Counted from the first letter of the stretch, positions 37,510 through 51,600 are shown. The stretch: DNA of 64,000 bases from Daphnia carinata (GCF_022539665.2 NC_081332.1:2575884-2639883), one strand, 5' to 3'. Program-made: numbers and translations. The notes: generated by a model from the letters alone, not told the origin.

Positions 37510-38486
37510 TGTTGGAATTTTTCGGTTTTGCCTCCGCTCTTTCAACTACATGAATGAATTAGATATTTAAAAAAAAAAGTGAATTTTTAAAACGATTTGA
37601 TAGTGTTGTAACATAAAAGGTGGGTACAACACGTGATATAAACGATCATTTTGGTTGTACTATGAGCCACCCACCCCAACGCATATGGAAATCCAAAACG
37701 ATTGAGTTATTCATCAAAGACTGATGCTGACCGTAAGCAAAACTCGTTAGCATTGGTTTCATACGTCCCTGCACGCACACCAAGTTCAGTTTCAATCATT
37801 TCAACGACCCGGCTAAATAAATGAATTTAGAAAATTACACGCAACTCGCTCGCATTTAGCTCAATAGCACATCATTTGAATCTACAAACATCACAATACA
37901 TCAACCACGTTGAGGTTGCCGACGTCTGATTTTCGAAACGGTTCAGCATATTAAGCTACGAAGTTAGCATAGTACGTCAACAGTTACAAAGGAACGCCAC
38001 CGCCCATAATCCCCCTATACATATGGAGGAGGGGAATATATTAGTCAAAACTTTGTTTTCTTTTTGCATTGAAATGAGTAATGAAATAAGGTAGGGTTGA
38101 GAACACACTGATGGCTGGCCTTGGGCATCCATCACGTACATCGGCCGCATGTAGGAAGTGTCTCCCCATGTGTACCTGCGTATGCCTACACGCATGAATG
38201 TATGACCATTTCGAGTTATAAACAGATGAAAGATCACACCGCCGCTATTTCAACATTCAAATTAAGAGAAATGCTCTGACGGCAGAGAATTCATACAACC
38301 CCGAACAGCCCTTGGTTGAGGGGAAATATTTTAAAATTGAGTTATCGACGATTTTGGAGGAATTTTTTGTCGAGGGTTGGAAAAATAGGGGCGTCGCAAC
38401 GTCGAAGCGAAAAACAAAGAAACTGTTGGTGAAGGGAGAAACTGTCGATGGAGGCTGAGAGTCGTTGAGAGATGCGACGGCACGCA

Positions 38487-38503
38487 ATCTAATTTTAAAC
38501 CAG
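38487..38503 (-). promoter_or_regulatory. Conserved non-coding block 1 upstream of paralogue B (MEF2-like)
   Basis: Identical over 17 bases to 27,775-27,791, about 1 kb upstream of the start of paralogue B. It includes the MEF2-type CTAATTTTAA. Confidence 0.45.
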
Positions 38504-38803
38504 ATGGGGTTGGGTCAAAGTAACTTGCGTGAAAAACGAGGCGAACGTCCTTGTTTGTAGTAATACAAAGATGACAATAAGTCGAGGCTCATCTTCAAAT
38601 CCATCCAACAACACGACAGAGAGAAATACCTCCCTCAAAAACAATGCCATTGATAATTGTCTTGTACGGAGACGAAAAACGGGAGTCAACAAAAGGCACA
38701 ACCTTTAGGTCGTACATAGAAGCAAGGCCGTGTATGCACAGCTTTCCCATTCTCTCTGTCTCTCCCGGTGCTGCCTATCAGACGAAGAGACGGGGGCAAC
38801 TTT

Positions 38804-38838
38804 AGTCCAAGGCTATGACCAAAGATGGTCTGCACTGC
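38804..38838 (-). promoter_or_regulatory. Conserved non-coding block 2 upstream of paralogue B
   Basis: 34 of 35 positions are identical to 28,331-28,365. It lies about 1.3 kb upstream of the start codon, with a CT-rich microsatellite just beyond it. Confidence 0.6.
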
Positions 38839-39259
38839 CATAGGCACCGTATCGCTCTCTCTCTCTCTCGTAACAAATATCGAGTAAGTTTGTTTTCTTC
38901 TTTAATGACGCTACAGAATTTTTAAGTAATATCATTCAAACCCATTAAATGCAATCATGCAACGATAAATGTAATTAAGATTGCATGAAAGTTGTACCTG
39001 TTGATCTCGAGCTGCAGGATCAGATGAAAATATCCAGCGCCCTTGCAAAGGTACGAGGCAGTGATGGATGAATATTTAGCACGTCCACACGGCCAGGTGC
39101 TGGTCATGCGCCCCAAAATGAACGACACTATGGGCTGATGGATGTATTTGCAACAGTTGTCTGCCACAGCTGCGCTTTCCCTGGTGCGGATCAACGAGAC
39201 AGCGACGAAAGATTTAAAAATCCCAAACAACGTGAGCGAGCGCGCTGCTCCGGACGGGA

Positions 39260-39278
39260 CGAGGACGAAAGACCAACT
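39260..39278 (-). promoter_or_regulatory. Conserved non-coding block 3 upstream of paralogue B
   Basis: 18 of 19 positions match 28,822-28,840. Order and approximate spacing of the three blocks are kept relative to the paralogue. Confidence 0.45.
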
Positions 39279-42200
39279 GGCAACCCACGACTAGGTTTCT
39301 TATCCTTTTTCTAGACGTCGATTTCCAAGAGGCACGCATACCTCTACATGGGCGGAAGAAAGCACTGGAGATTGAGTAACAATTTCAACTCATAGTGTGG
39401 GTCTAAGGAAGAAAAAAAAAGAAGGTGAGATGTGCTTATTTGGTGTTGTGTTTCTCAATCATCTTTTGGTGGAAATTCCTAAAATTGTCGATAAACTAAC
39501 GCCTTCGGTTAGTGCTAATAAGATACCGCCGGTCGTCATAAAAGTTATGTTTGTACCATCATCAGCCAAGTGGAGAACTCGTTGTGTCTGAATCTTCCAA
39601 ACATTTTTGATCTCGTCCATTCATGCGTTCTTGCAGTCGTGATTCACGCTTCATGACCGTTATCCCCCCCTCACAACATAACCGAGATCCATAGCGAAGG
39701 CGGCTATACTTGGATGTTTATGGGTCTGTTTTCCCTTTTCCGAACACGTTGTCGTATATAGTCCTCCTCCTCGATACTTGTTCGTTGACTCATCGGCCAC
39801 ATGCAACGCGTTCGCAGGAGCGACGATGCTGGATGGCTATGCTGTCCTAGATAATAGCAAAAAGGTAAAGGGAACTTATGATAAATGGTGCTTAGGAACA
39901 CTTACCACACGTCATTGAAAATGGTTGGCAGCCATGTAATTTATGTATCTGGGTTGAGATAGGAAAAACAAAAACAAGATCTATTAGGATGACATTCAAC
40001 AAACCACCACATAATTATTAAAGCAAGAAACGAAATTCAAACGCTCTTCACTGTTAGCAAATCAATTTCGCAAAATAAAAAATGGTCATACTCAACTTAA
40101 AAATTCATCTCGATTTCTCATTCTGATTCTATTTACTGCTATCCGACGGTGCAGCATGCAACGTTCCATATTTGGAGGACGCTGTAATCCATACCTTGAA
40201 GAGTAAGAAAAAAAAAGGTAACCGAAAATGGGAATGGAAACGCGTGGGTTTCTGGGTATATATTTTTAAATTGCCAAACTAGAGCCAAAGTGAAATTGTC
40301 AGTCGTCTCTGAGGCGATAAAAACGGGTGGACGATCGATCAATCAAGGTGATTCGTAGGGACATTTACTGGATCACGAACAGCAACGCCGAATGTTCACA
40401 GACAGGAGTTGGTCAAGGTCCATTCGCGGATACTGACAATCTTTGTAGACGATGAGCGTCAATCAAAAAGGTTTGCATTGTAACAAGCGTCGAGCACACG
40501 TCAAAAACAGGTTGTTGAAACTCTGAATGTCTACGATGACGACCCACTTTTTTTTTTTTTTTTAACTTATCACAATATTCCCCCAACAGCATCCAAACAG
40601 GCACGCATTTCTGTTATGATTTTTTTTTGAGGGAATATTTGGGGGCCAGCGAACATGTACAAGTGTGAACGTTATTGCTGCACACTCAGCATCAATAAGA
40701 GAACGAGAGGAAAAGTGGGTCATGAGCTTAAACGACCTCCGTTTTCGATGCCGACATAAACAATTGGAAAAACGATAAAACGCGCAAAAATAAACGGTGA
40801 ACTAAAGAGAATTAAAACAGAAAATCAGAAGACGAATACGATCATTCAGACGCTATCAAACCCCGAACAACAGTTAGCCAAATAGAGATAAAAGGTTGCG
40901 CAACAAGCAAGTGGTTCAGGTGAAAACTGAAAGCAGAAGACGCTAGACAGCAAGTGGATGCAAGTCAAGGACGTTCAACTCTGGTGGCCTTAAGCGACGA
41001 AGCCGAAAGATCGTGACCAGCAAACGTCACGTTCCTTTCATTCTACAAGCTTTTGTTATTTACTTTTTTAATTTTTCTTTTTACGTCCCACCTTCTTCAT
41101 ATTTGCGTATTGCGCATTGTTTCGGGGGCTAATTGAACTCCGTCATTATTTTGCTGTTGGCGGCAATTTAACCATAACGAAAAAAAAAAATTATGTTATC
41201 GTTCGCAATCTGATCAATTAAGCCGCATTGGAAATTTCAGATAATTACTATCAGGAACGGAATGAGTCTAAGCTACCAAGCCATGCAAAAAGAAAGTGGT
41301 GATACTTTAGTAGTGCCCGAATAATATAAAATTAGCCAGTTCATTAAATTCCAACAGTTAAAAAAAAAATCTCCCCCTATTTGAGCATTAGTCACTGCCC
41401 GTCTTCTCCTTTCCACGCATTTCATGAAAAGTACGGTCTCAAAGTCTCATCTCCTTATTAGGATATGTCTAACAACTTCTTTCTGCCCACAACACGATGA
41501 ACATTATTTATTAGTTACCTTCGGGATATTCGCCTTCTCAGTTCTGAAAGGAGATCCATCCAGCGTCTTACACACTACAGGTGGGCACAGTGGGTCAGGT
41601 TGAGCACATCCGACCCATCATCTTAGCATATGCTTGGCAACGAGATAAGATCCGATGACGCCATGGGCCATGTCGTCACCAAGTGAGAGCTACAAACACC
41701 TACACAAACTTTTGAAAGCTCACCACCTGAATGAGAAGCTGGCGAAGATAGACATCAAGACATCAGAGAAAAAAAAAAGGAAGGAGAGGCCATTAATTCA
41801 AACAAAATCAAAATGTTTATGATGATTGGTCATTACCTTATTGGCCAGAATGCAACACAGATTAGCAATTGGTGCATTATCGGAGATGATTGTCGCTTTC
41901 GGCTAATTCGGTGCTCTATATCCTCCTATTGTGCGAAGAATTAAATAGGGACAAAATAAAGTTTCTAATAAAATTCGAGAAAACATGCTAGGGCTCTAAA
42001 TATTTGTTATGCGCAAGAAGGACCAATTGTTCAAAAAATCAGGAGGTACTAAACCCAGAACATAAAATTGGGAATAAGAAAAGTGTGACCAAGAAAACAA
42101 CAGTTAAGAAGCGAAACAAGATCAAACGAAAAGTTGCTATATCACACTTATAACACAAGACAGATTTGTAGTATCCGATTGCATTTTTGATAGGCGTGTA

Positions 42201-44222
42201 AGGCCGAAAAACTAAACAAAAATGGACGAACGTAGCCAGCTGTTAACTGAAGTAATAACGGACCACTTTAAATTTCTTTTTGGTAGTCGTGCAAAAGGAT
42301 GAGACAATCAACGGTACATATTGGGAATTTCTTTGTCTTCAGGGCAATAATAAAACACTGCTTTTTATCAACATTTTTTCTACTGAAACAAAGCTATTTT
42401 AATAATTAGGACGACAAACAAAAGCTGTGTACCCGTATTAGCTTTTGGCTTGACAACCATCACAACTCTTTTTAGACAATCAAGTTAATTTCTGAACTTA
42501 TTAAAGTCACTTAACAGCATATTACATTTATCCAGGTTTCATTGTAATAAAACTCATGGATTACTGTAATCTTAAACCTACAATAGTATCGAGCCTAAAA
42601 AGTTGTTACCTAACTGGTAGTTCATGTATTTGGCACAGCTTATCCTCCTCATTGGTTCAGCAGCAGAAGAACACGAGATGTTTTCAGGTTGAAACATCTG
42701 TTGTTCTATGATTGTTAATGTAAATGGAAACTCAATAACTGTCAACAGGTGAAACCCATATGTAACAAGACTCACCTATGACTTCAACACGTGTCCTAGT
42801 GGTAAGATTCCAAGAAGTTTATTTGTAGTGTTCCATGGACTAGTGAGGATAAATGCCAATTGAGTTGTTTTCTTACTGAGATGCTGTTCACATTTTATTA
42901 CCTGAAGTTATGTAACAACTCAGTAAAGGCTTTTTCAAAGTTCATTAATAGAAAATATTTTAAAATAGCCTATTGGTAAATTACTTGCATTTTCAGTGTC
43001 TTCTCAACAGCTGCCTCCAGTGCTGATTGCTTTTAATTTTCATCACAATTTACAATGTGTGATGTTTGTACATTGGCTCTTTCCACAGTTGAATTAACTT
43101 AAATGATCATCAAGATAGGACAAAATCTTTTTCAAGCGGTTCAAATCCATGGTAAAAAATAAATTTTCATTTACCAGGATTGCCTAGTATTTCAACTTGT
43201 AACCACCAGAATGCAGAATAACTAACAGAGAAATCAATTGAAATTAAACCAATTACGAACTTAAATACTAAAATACTACAACTTACTTGGAAATTGTTTT
43301 ACGTGTCCTACACCTGCAAATAAAATAACTTTTAATATGCCATACACATAATGAGATACTGCTTTTTAAATGCTTTCTTTCATTAAAACAAATGAGTAAA
43401 GGTCAAGGCAATTCATTTTCGTGTTCAACATCCAGTTTTCAACGGACGAAACCTGATAATTTAGGAACACATCTACATCTTGACCAAAACAAAAAAAACA
43501 CATTGAATGTCTGCTTTTTTGCAACAAAACTGTAAAAAAAGGGGATTACAAGTAAAATACTGATTTTCAATTAAGGAATTGGACAGATAACTTTCAAATT
43601 GATATCCTAAAACCACTTTCAAAGTTCTTGAATTGATCACTCCAGTCTATTCTACGTTTTTTTAATAAATTTTTTTCCTGCTTCATTTAATGTGCTTTTT
43701 GGTGTTGCCCTAACAACAATGATCAATATTCTATTTAAGAGTTGAACCAGAATAGCATCTAAGGTGGTCATCTCTATTACCACCGTCACTCGGACGGTGA
43801 AATTTTTTTCCAACACATTAATTATAATAAGAAAATTCGTATAACGCTAGTAATATTGAACACAGTATTAATCCTAAGTTAAAAAGATTAACGAATACTA
43901 TTTACCTGAGGTCTCATTCCTTATAAAAAGTGAGACATCTTCGCGGTTAAAAACAAAGTCGTATAATGGCGTAATTTATGCGTCCGATGCCAAATTTACG
44001 AAAAGGAAAAATAAAATGGTGTTGGCATTTGGCAACCTTGGCAGATGGCTAGGGCCGGCGCCAATCGGCATCTCTACTCTATAAAGAAAGGATAACGGGC
44101 AACTATAGTGGCCCTTTTGGCAGACTGAGGGTGGGTGGACGGGCAGAAACTGTGGGGAATCGACGGGCAAAGGCAAAGAATTGTTGAACGCAAAAAAAAA
44201 AATATTTAAATAATATAACAAT

Positions 44223-44284
44223 AAAGATTCGAACCCGTGAAATCAGCATGGCATCCGCGAACTATACCACAGCGCCATACACCA
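44223..44284 (-). repeat. tRNA-derived sequence (SINE head-like), minus strand
   Basis: On the minus strand TGGCGCTGTGGTATAGT (44,261-44,277) resembles an A box and GGTTCGAATC (44,226-44,235) is a B box, with tRNA-like spacing. It lies head to head with the plus-strand tRNA-like sequence that follows. Stems are too imperfect for a functional tRNA. Confidence 0.45.
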
Positions 44285-44362
44285 CTTACAAATACCACGT
44301 ACATATGTACATAATGTACCTATTTGAACGGGTGACACCCAAAGTAAAATTAGTTTGGAATG

Positions 44363-44645
44363 TGCGGTCCTGGCACAATGGCTATAGCCCTCGCTTGGCA
44401 CTCAGAAGACCCGGGTTCAAATCCCGCCACCGCCAATTTCCAAGCCATTCAAGATCTGCTCCCCCCACCCACTACCACCCATCATTGAAGATTCTTCACA
44501 ACGGATTCGCAAGATTTCATTCATCGGTCGACATCATTCTACATCCTCATCACATTGGATTCGCAAGATTCTACCTCAAGAAGAAGAAAAGGAAGAGAGA
44601 AGAGGAAAAAATGAAGAAAGAAGAAAAGAAAACAGAAGAGCCATG
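44363..44645 (+). repeat. tRNA-derived SINE-like element with purine-rich tail
   Basis: The head (44,364-44,434) has A box TGGCACAATGG and B box GGTTCAAATCC. The acceptor ends GCGGT/ACCGC pair, but the next two pairs fail. A body follows that contains an internal repeat (GGATTCGCAAGATT near 44,502 and 44,558). It ends in a long A/G-rich tail (about 44,577-44,640). This head-body-tail order is that of a SINE. No target-site duplication was confirmed. Confidence 0.55.
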
Positions 44646-45632
44646 CCTACTACATAGGGGCTTAAATGGCACAAAATAACGATCTGTAGTACCGTCCACT
44701 ACATTAAAGATCGACCAACAAACTTGAGGTAGAGAGGAGGTAATCGGAACTCGTAGGCTGTTCGTAAGCCTCCCCATGGCCACTAGGTTCATGGATGCAG
44801 GCAGCTTATCATCGGGCAATGTGACCCTCCTCGATACCAAAGAGTTTTTTGTTTTCCTTACCACCTGGCAATTTGATTTATTTATATTTTTTTTTCTAGC
44901 ACGATATAATGCTAAATTTGCCAGCAATGAATTGATTACGAATAAACATAAAGTCAATCGATAGGTTGACGATATAGGTTTCAAAACATTTGTCAATCGA
45001 TACTCTATTGCCAAACAATGGGTCAAACTATACCGGGAATGTATGGGTGTATGGTGGCAGGAGAAAATAAGAAGGCAAAATCAAGACAATGATGTACACG
45101 TAAATAGCAATAACTAATAAACGGGAAAAAAAGGCGCAATCGCTGATCTGATTCTCCGTACGAACAAGGTTACTCTGTACTTATAATTTTTCTACTCTGG
45201 GCAGGAGTCGACATTGGAACAAAATAGAATAACATGATGAAAATAACCACCGTACTTGGGGAAGAGAAAGAGTGAAGATATGCTGACAAAATAAAAAATG
45301 CAGCAACATAACTCGACCAAGCGGAATCCGCAAAACACATCCCTCATCATCATATGATACAGCAAATTTAAACATGTTAATACAATACAGTCTGGCAGAT
45401 ACACTTTCAAACTGTCAATGAAAAGGAAGGCCGCGATCGGAAATAATGATACGTGTGCAATATATAGTTACAAACAGCCAGTCTATCTAATTGGCCTATG
45501 GTAGCCACAAGAGAAAGAGACAATTTCCAGTCATCTTATCCAGTCAGACCCAAGTGAAGTTATTCGAATATTTTTGTGCTTTTGCACTAGGCATTTTGTA
45601 AATGTTGAATCTGCTTAGATAACCAAGACAAA
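44646..45632. other. Intergenic region and probable RhoGAP 3' UTR
   Basis: No gene is recognised. The frames here are chance frames, one of them overlapping the SINE-like tail. Confidence 0.45.
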
Positions 45633-48600
45633 TCACCTGTTGAAAATGTTGTTGTAGTTGTTGAGTAAAGCTTCGACTACAAGATTCTGTTGCATCATGT
45701 CGAGCGCCAAGTTGTTGGACACGGTGGCTGCCCACATCAGAGTTGGCCCGAAGACGATGGCCAAATTGGAAATGTGCATGCGGTTATGCTCGCGGTACTC
45801 GGTAATTTTGAGCAAATGGCGCAAAAGGTACTGCAACGTATCGTAATTCTCCGTCGGCAATGATTCAACGATTTCTAGATCAATCACATTTTGTTATGCC
45901 ACTCGAATTCAATTGTATTTCCTTAACATACCTCGATATCGCCGTATTCGTTCCGGATTAGGTCCCTGATAATTGGTCGCTTGCAAAGCTTTCTCAAAGA
46001 GTGGGCACGGGATAAGCGGCTCCTTCAGTTCACGGAAGAAGAGTTTCAGGCAACCCGTCAATACATGAACATCGTCTTCGATTTCCAAGATGGCCCAGTT
46101 GTACTGGTCGACCTGTTTGCAAGCAAATTTGAAAATGCGATTCAAATAAATAATATTTTTGCTTGAAATTACCTGGCAACGAATCTTTTGAATTTGAGAA
46201 AGATTTCCGCTAGCTCGATAAATTCCATCTGCTTTCATGTTCTCCAATTTGCTCTCAATCAGTTGAATGACTTGCTGGACAAATTTGGGCACAGTGGACT
46301 CATCGGCCTGGCAGAGTGCCGCCAAGTGGCAGCCAAACACTGGCTCATCCTTCCAGATGCCTTTTCTGACTAACGTGTCGACCGTCGGTCTGCGCACGAA
46401 AAATTTGCGCAATTTGTCTCTCAAATTTTTTTGCCTTTCCGGGGCGGTTCCTGAACCAACTGCCGTCAGGTCCTCCGTACTACCAAGGAAAGGCACTTTG
46501 GTGGATTTGGTCCGTCCCAGCCGGTTCTTCTTACTGCCTTGTTTCACCAAACTGCTATTGTTGCTGAAACTCATTGGCACATCGGGGGAGGGCGGACTGA
46601 GAAAATGGTGCGAGTCATTGCGTTTGTGCCCGAACTCTGGCGAGAAATTTTTGCTTTCTAACGACAATTTGTGGGGTCTAGTGTTAATCGACGGAGACGG
46701 TGACGGGTAATGATTTGTTGTCTCTGCAATGTGCAAAGGACATGATGTCAAACGGTGTCGTATGTTCAAATGGTCAGCTATTTTACCTTTCGTGCCGCAG
46801 GGTAAGCGCTGAATGGCACGTTTGATTTCGTTATACCAAACAACGGCGTTGGTCTCATCTTCGTCTTGCAATAGGAGCTGAACGCCGAGAAGGGTCGAAA
46901 CTTGGAAAACGCCTTTACGACTCGATTTGACGGCTGCCCATTCGATAGTCGCTCCGTTCAAATCAACACACAATTCCGGTTTGTTGGTTCCAGTCGGTGA
47001 TCCAGCAGCAGCGGCAGACATTTTCGTGCTACAAGATGAAATTGGCTTTTCAAATTCCGGTTAAAGAGCTGGGAAATACAAGTAACTTACCTGGTTTCTT
47101 TAAAGAGGAAGAGAAATAAGTCTGTCAACACGACCCACGAGGAAGTCCAATTTTTGCGAATTTTCTTGCCATTCTCCGTCAATTTGGTTTTGTGTAACAC
47201 ACCTTGTTGTAGAACTCTCTGTTTCGTTTTTTTTTTTTGGTAAGTTAAGATAAGATAATTATTCGATTTGTCCAAAGGTGTTTGTTTAGTATTTTAAGAA
47301 AATTAAAGCTAAATAAGCATGTGACGAGATTAGTGGCAAACACAGCTATCAACACAGAATAGATGAAACACAAAAGCCAATTAGAAGTGCAGCTCCCCAT
47401 TAAAAGGTGCAACTCGTTAGGTTAGACATGTTACTAAAAGCATCAAAAAATGATGTTTTTTTGTTTTTTTATCGACCGTTGGGTAGGAAAGATATGCCAT
47501 GACTGCAAGCGACGCTACGTTTACTTAATCGACGCGACTGGACGGTACAAACACCGATGCAATCACAAAAATACTCTCTCCCCCCGCCTACCCCTACCAT
47601 CGTCTCCGACCCCACCTTAAAAAAAAAAAAAAAAAAACCCAACACGTGACAGCAAAATAAAAGCGGAAAAGAAAAGTCGAGTTGAAACTTACGATATCAA
47701 AGTTTGGTAAGGTAATCACTTACGATGCTACCCCCTTGCAAATTGGGCCATTGCGGCTGGACATTGCGGGGTAGTGAGGCCGTTTTGCTGGGCGCTAACA
47801 ACGTCACTCGACTAGTCTCTCCACTCACATTCTCGACGGCAATGTCCTCGACACAGCCGCTAATGATTCAAGTCGGAGATTACATAAAAACAAAGTAAAG
47901 AGAATGGAAATGAATTCAACTGCTATTGGCAAAAATAAAATAATTTATTAATGTGTTTACCTGAAATTCGTCAAGACCATTGATCGAGTTTTGCTATTAC
48001 GGTCCGCTTTCGACGTCCTTTGACGGACTAAATCCCATTTGGATGTCGAAACAGGGACGACTGGCAGTTGCTCGTTCATTTTTGGACTGAGTTTACTGCC
48101 TTCCGGATAAAAGACGCCTTGCTGAATGACCTGCTATGTTATGATTGACGTCAAGGACGAGTCCAATTACATCGTTCCAAATCAATCAATCTTGTTTAAT
48201 GAGAATAATTCAATTACCGGTTCAGTGTCGGGGGACAAAGTCAAACCAGGGACGGACGTGATTTGAGGAAGGGCCCACAGCGATTCGTTGCTGTCCTCTT
48301 CATAGAAATAGACACGACCCTCGCTGTCCAGAGATGTATACCACTAGACGATGACCCATCAAAGAGAAATCGGAATAATTAACAATTCGAAAAGATCCAA
48401 AAGAAAAAAACTTGATTCTTAAATTATGCGTGAAAAACGCCAAACAAAAACAAAAAACACTAATGAAAAAAAAATGCGCCATTTTCTGTTTGTAGGTCAA
48501 ATGGATCGATTGCTTTTAAGGGCACCTCTGCTAGATTATTCGAATGCGATAGTCGGTTTTGCCAGATAAGTGCATCGTTCCAGGAATACGCTTCACAGCC

Positions 48601-51600
48601 ATTGGCGCATGTCAGGATGTGCCCCGGCTCCAGCGTCTCCGATTGACTGTTGTGAAAAAGGATGTGGGTAACGGGAGATTTTTCTATTGCGGCTGAGTGG
48701 CAAATATTCGATGGGGTGGGCGACTGAGAATTGGAACGGCCGGTCACAAACGGCCAAGAATGCCGTTGATGCTGCCAAGATGCATGTAAAGGCGTCTCGT
48801 CATCACCAGATTCCGAAAATAGACTACGAGGGCGGCGATCGGGGCTGTTGGGTAGCGCATCGAGCGGTTGACAAAATTCAATCTCGCAACACTCGGAAAA
48901 ATGAATCCACGTCTGTCGGGCAAATTTCAAATTTTCGGCCCAAGTCAAATCACGACTGTCGGTTGCTTCGGAAATGCGAGGAAGAGTTGGTTGTCGAGGA
49001 CGGGTTTTTCTCCTGCGCTGTGAGACCAAATCTGGCGATACACTAACAACGTCTTCTAATTTTCCGATGATATCGTTCGTAGCAGACGGAGCCCGTGCGT
49101 CAACACACGTTATATCCGAAGTTGTACAGACTTGTTCGAGTTCCTGAACAGCTAAAACTTGATGAATCCCATCAAACGGTGTGTTGGGCAATCCATCTAA
49201 ATGTGCAAAACTACCAGACTTGTTTGCTACCAAATGCGAACGTTGGTCCTGTTCGTCGGTCGATGCATTTGCGCGGTGAAGACAGGGACACAAGAACTGT
49301 AACCATGTCCTACTCATGTCATCATCGACTAGGCTTGATTGGATGAAATGATTTCCAATTAATTGTGGCCCTCTCGTCGACAAGTGAACATCTTCACTGG
49401 CCGTTTGGTATCGGATGGAACGCAACCAACGATGGACAGGCGCATCTGCGCAACTACACAGACATGCACGTCGACGAGTGTCCATTTACTAAGCGAGAAC
49501 TAAACCAACATTCTCTGAAACAGAATTGAAAAAAAAATCTCTGTCGTTTGACTAGCAAAGCCTATACTCAACAAAATACTTTGTCAGCAGACCGCAGATT
49601 TCCATTTCCTTTTTGGTTAAGAAAATTGAACCGAATTCCGCTGACGAAACGGCAAAAAAAAATAAATAAAAGTTTGCGGTTACGTTGGCTGCAAATTGGA
49701 TTCGATTGTTATCGCACGTAGAAACCCGGGATGTATGCCGATAAAAAAAAAAAAACGCAGCATATCTCTAATGGCTGCATACGCTATAAGAAGATGGGAT
49801 GAGATCAGTGTTTATACCCTTGCTCCTGTGAAGGCGTTGATGTAGACGACTTCGTCAGTAGATGGATCTGTAGATTCGATCCATCCGGGTGGGACAGCCA
49901 GTAGGGTGTGGTTTGCGGCTTGAGCTTCCATAACTGCTTTAGACGCCAGACGTGATTGATGGCTAGTGGTCGATGAATGATGAGACTCGACGCTGCTAGA
50001 CAGTTGATCACCATCGTCACATTTCTCTTCCTCGATCGAAATTCCCTATCGAAAACAAAGGAGACATGTGAGTCAGATTAAAAACTCGGCAGGAAGCAGC
50101 AAAACTAGACACGATTCGCATATGCATGAGATGGAAAAGAATTAAAAAACAAAACTTACCCTAGTGATAGGACTGGTTCCTATCCTCCGTGGTGGTTTCC
50201 AACTCTTGGCCCGGTTTTCATTATTGTAATAAAACGGCCGGCCAGATGTTTGGTCCACATATTCAAACCAGTTTTCAAACAGTTCTCGTCTGGGCCGTTG
50301 TCGAGGTCCCGGGGAATCAGGCGGTGGCTTCGTTAGACTGCTAGTGTTGTTGTTGTTATTCATTTTCGATTTCGCATAATCACTCTGCATTTTTAAAAAA
50401 CAAAATGCATGAAAATCATGTTTAAACGATAATAAAACCTAATACTGATTTTACCCAGGCTGACGGGATGGAATTGAGCGAGTCTTTCGAACTCAAAATA
50501 TCTTCAGTGGACGAGGCATAGTTGGCTTCCAACTCGCTGCCAGATAAATTAGATTCGGATCCCCGTGATATCTTGACTGCTTTCAAGCTAACAGCATCGT
50601 CAATCGAACTCTCAAGGTCCACACTAGAACCCAATTGTTCCTGCGATCCTTTTTCTTGCGCGTCCTTTTCATTTAACAAAAAGAAATAATTTCAAGTTAA
50701 ATGTCGGTTCAAAGAAATTAAGAGAAGATGCTGTTCACACCTCCTTTTCGCTGAAAAGCGGATTGTTGAAACTCATGTTGATGCCAGATTCGTCGCTTTG
50801 GATATCGTCCACCACGTCGACCACAGTCACCGGTCTCAAAAGGTTGACGTAATTATCCTTGACCTCCTTTTTGGTACTAAACGTTGCATTGCTCAATCTA
50901 AGCGAGGAAAAAAAAATTCAGGGTCACGTGATATGACAACTCGTGCTGATCAGAATCAACTGTAATATTTTTCTTACGTGTTCGGTGTTTGCTTCTGTTG
51001 TTGCGCAGTAGTGGCGGTCGCATTTTCAGTAATAGCTGTGGTTGTATTAACAGTTGATGTTGGTTTAGCCAAAGGAGGTTTGGTATTTTTGGGGGGCAGT
51101 CGAGGAGGAGACGATGAACTGGACTGACCCATATTCCCAGCAGACCGCTCCATCGATTCGGATGAGGAACGACGCGGTGGAGGGATGGGGTGGGGATAGG
51201 ACAGGGGCGTCTGGATTTGTTGCGCCAACTTTTCAAACGACTCTGATAAGCGGCGATTGTGACTCACAAGAGGCGACGAAGGTGGAGGGGAAGAACGATT
51301 CAAAATCGTTTCGTTATTAACTGCATTGGAAGGAGTTCGTTTCGACACGACACTAGTGTTGGCTGATCCTCCAGCAGAGGAGGCAGCGGATCGGAGAGGT
51401 ATCACTCGAGAGTAATTGTCCGCTTTGGCTGGACGGGCTGGTGACACTGACACGACTGATGAAACGTTAACTGCGCCTTGATTGGGATTCCTTTTGGGAG
51501 GGAGAGCTGGAGCCTTATCAATATTCTTATCAGCATCACCTGCATCACTGCACTCCCGTTGGTTTACACTCGTCGTCGGCGTTTTATCTCGCACTCTGAC

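Larger units (their letters stand above)
37510..44222. other. Long non-coding stretch
   Basis: Apart from the three conserved blocks near 38.5-39.3 kb and simple A/T runs (for example near 40,550), I see no gene, RNA gene or transposon. Short open frames on both strands have no family resemblance. It may include untranslated exons of paralogue B. Confidence 0.5.

Noticed and set aside
28996-39025. Apparent shared CTCGAGCT block near 29,040 and 39,005 as a fourth conserved element
   Set aside because: Similarity is short and its order relative to the other three blocks is not the same upstream of the two genes.
44571-45026. 151-codon minus-strand frame
   Set aside because: Starts within and overlaps the purine-rich tail of the SINE-like element; no domain.
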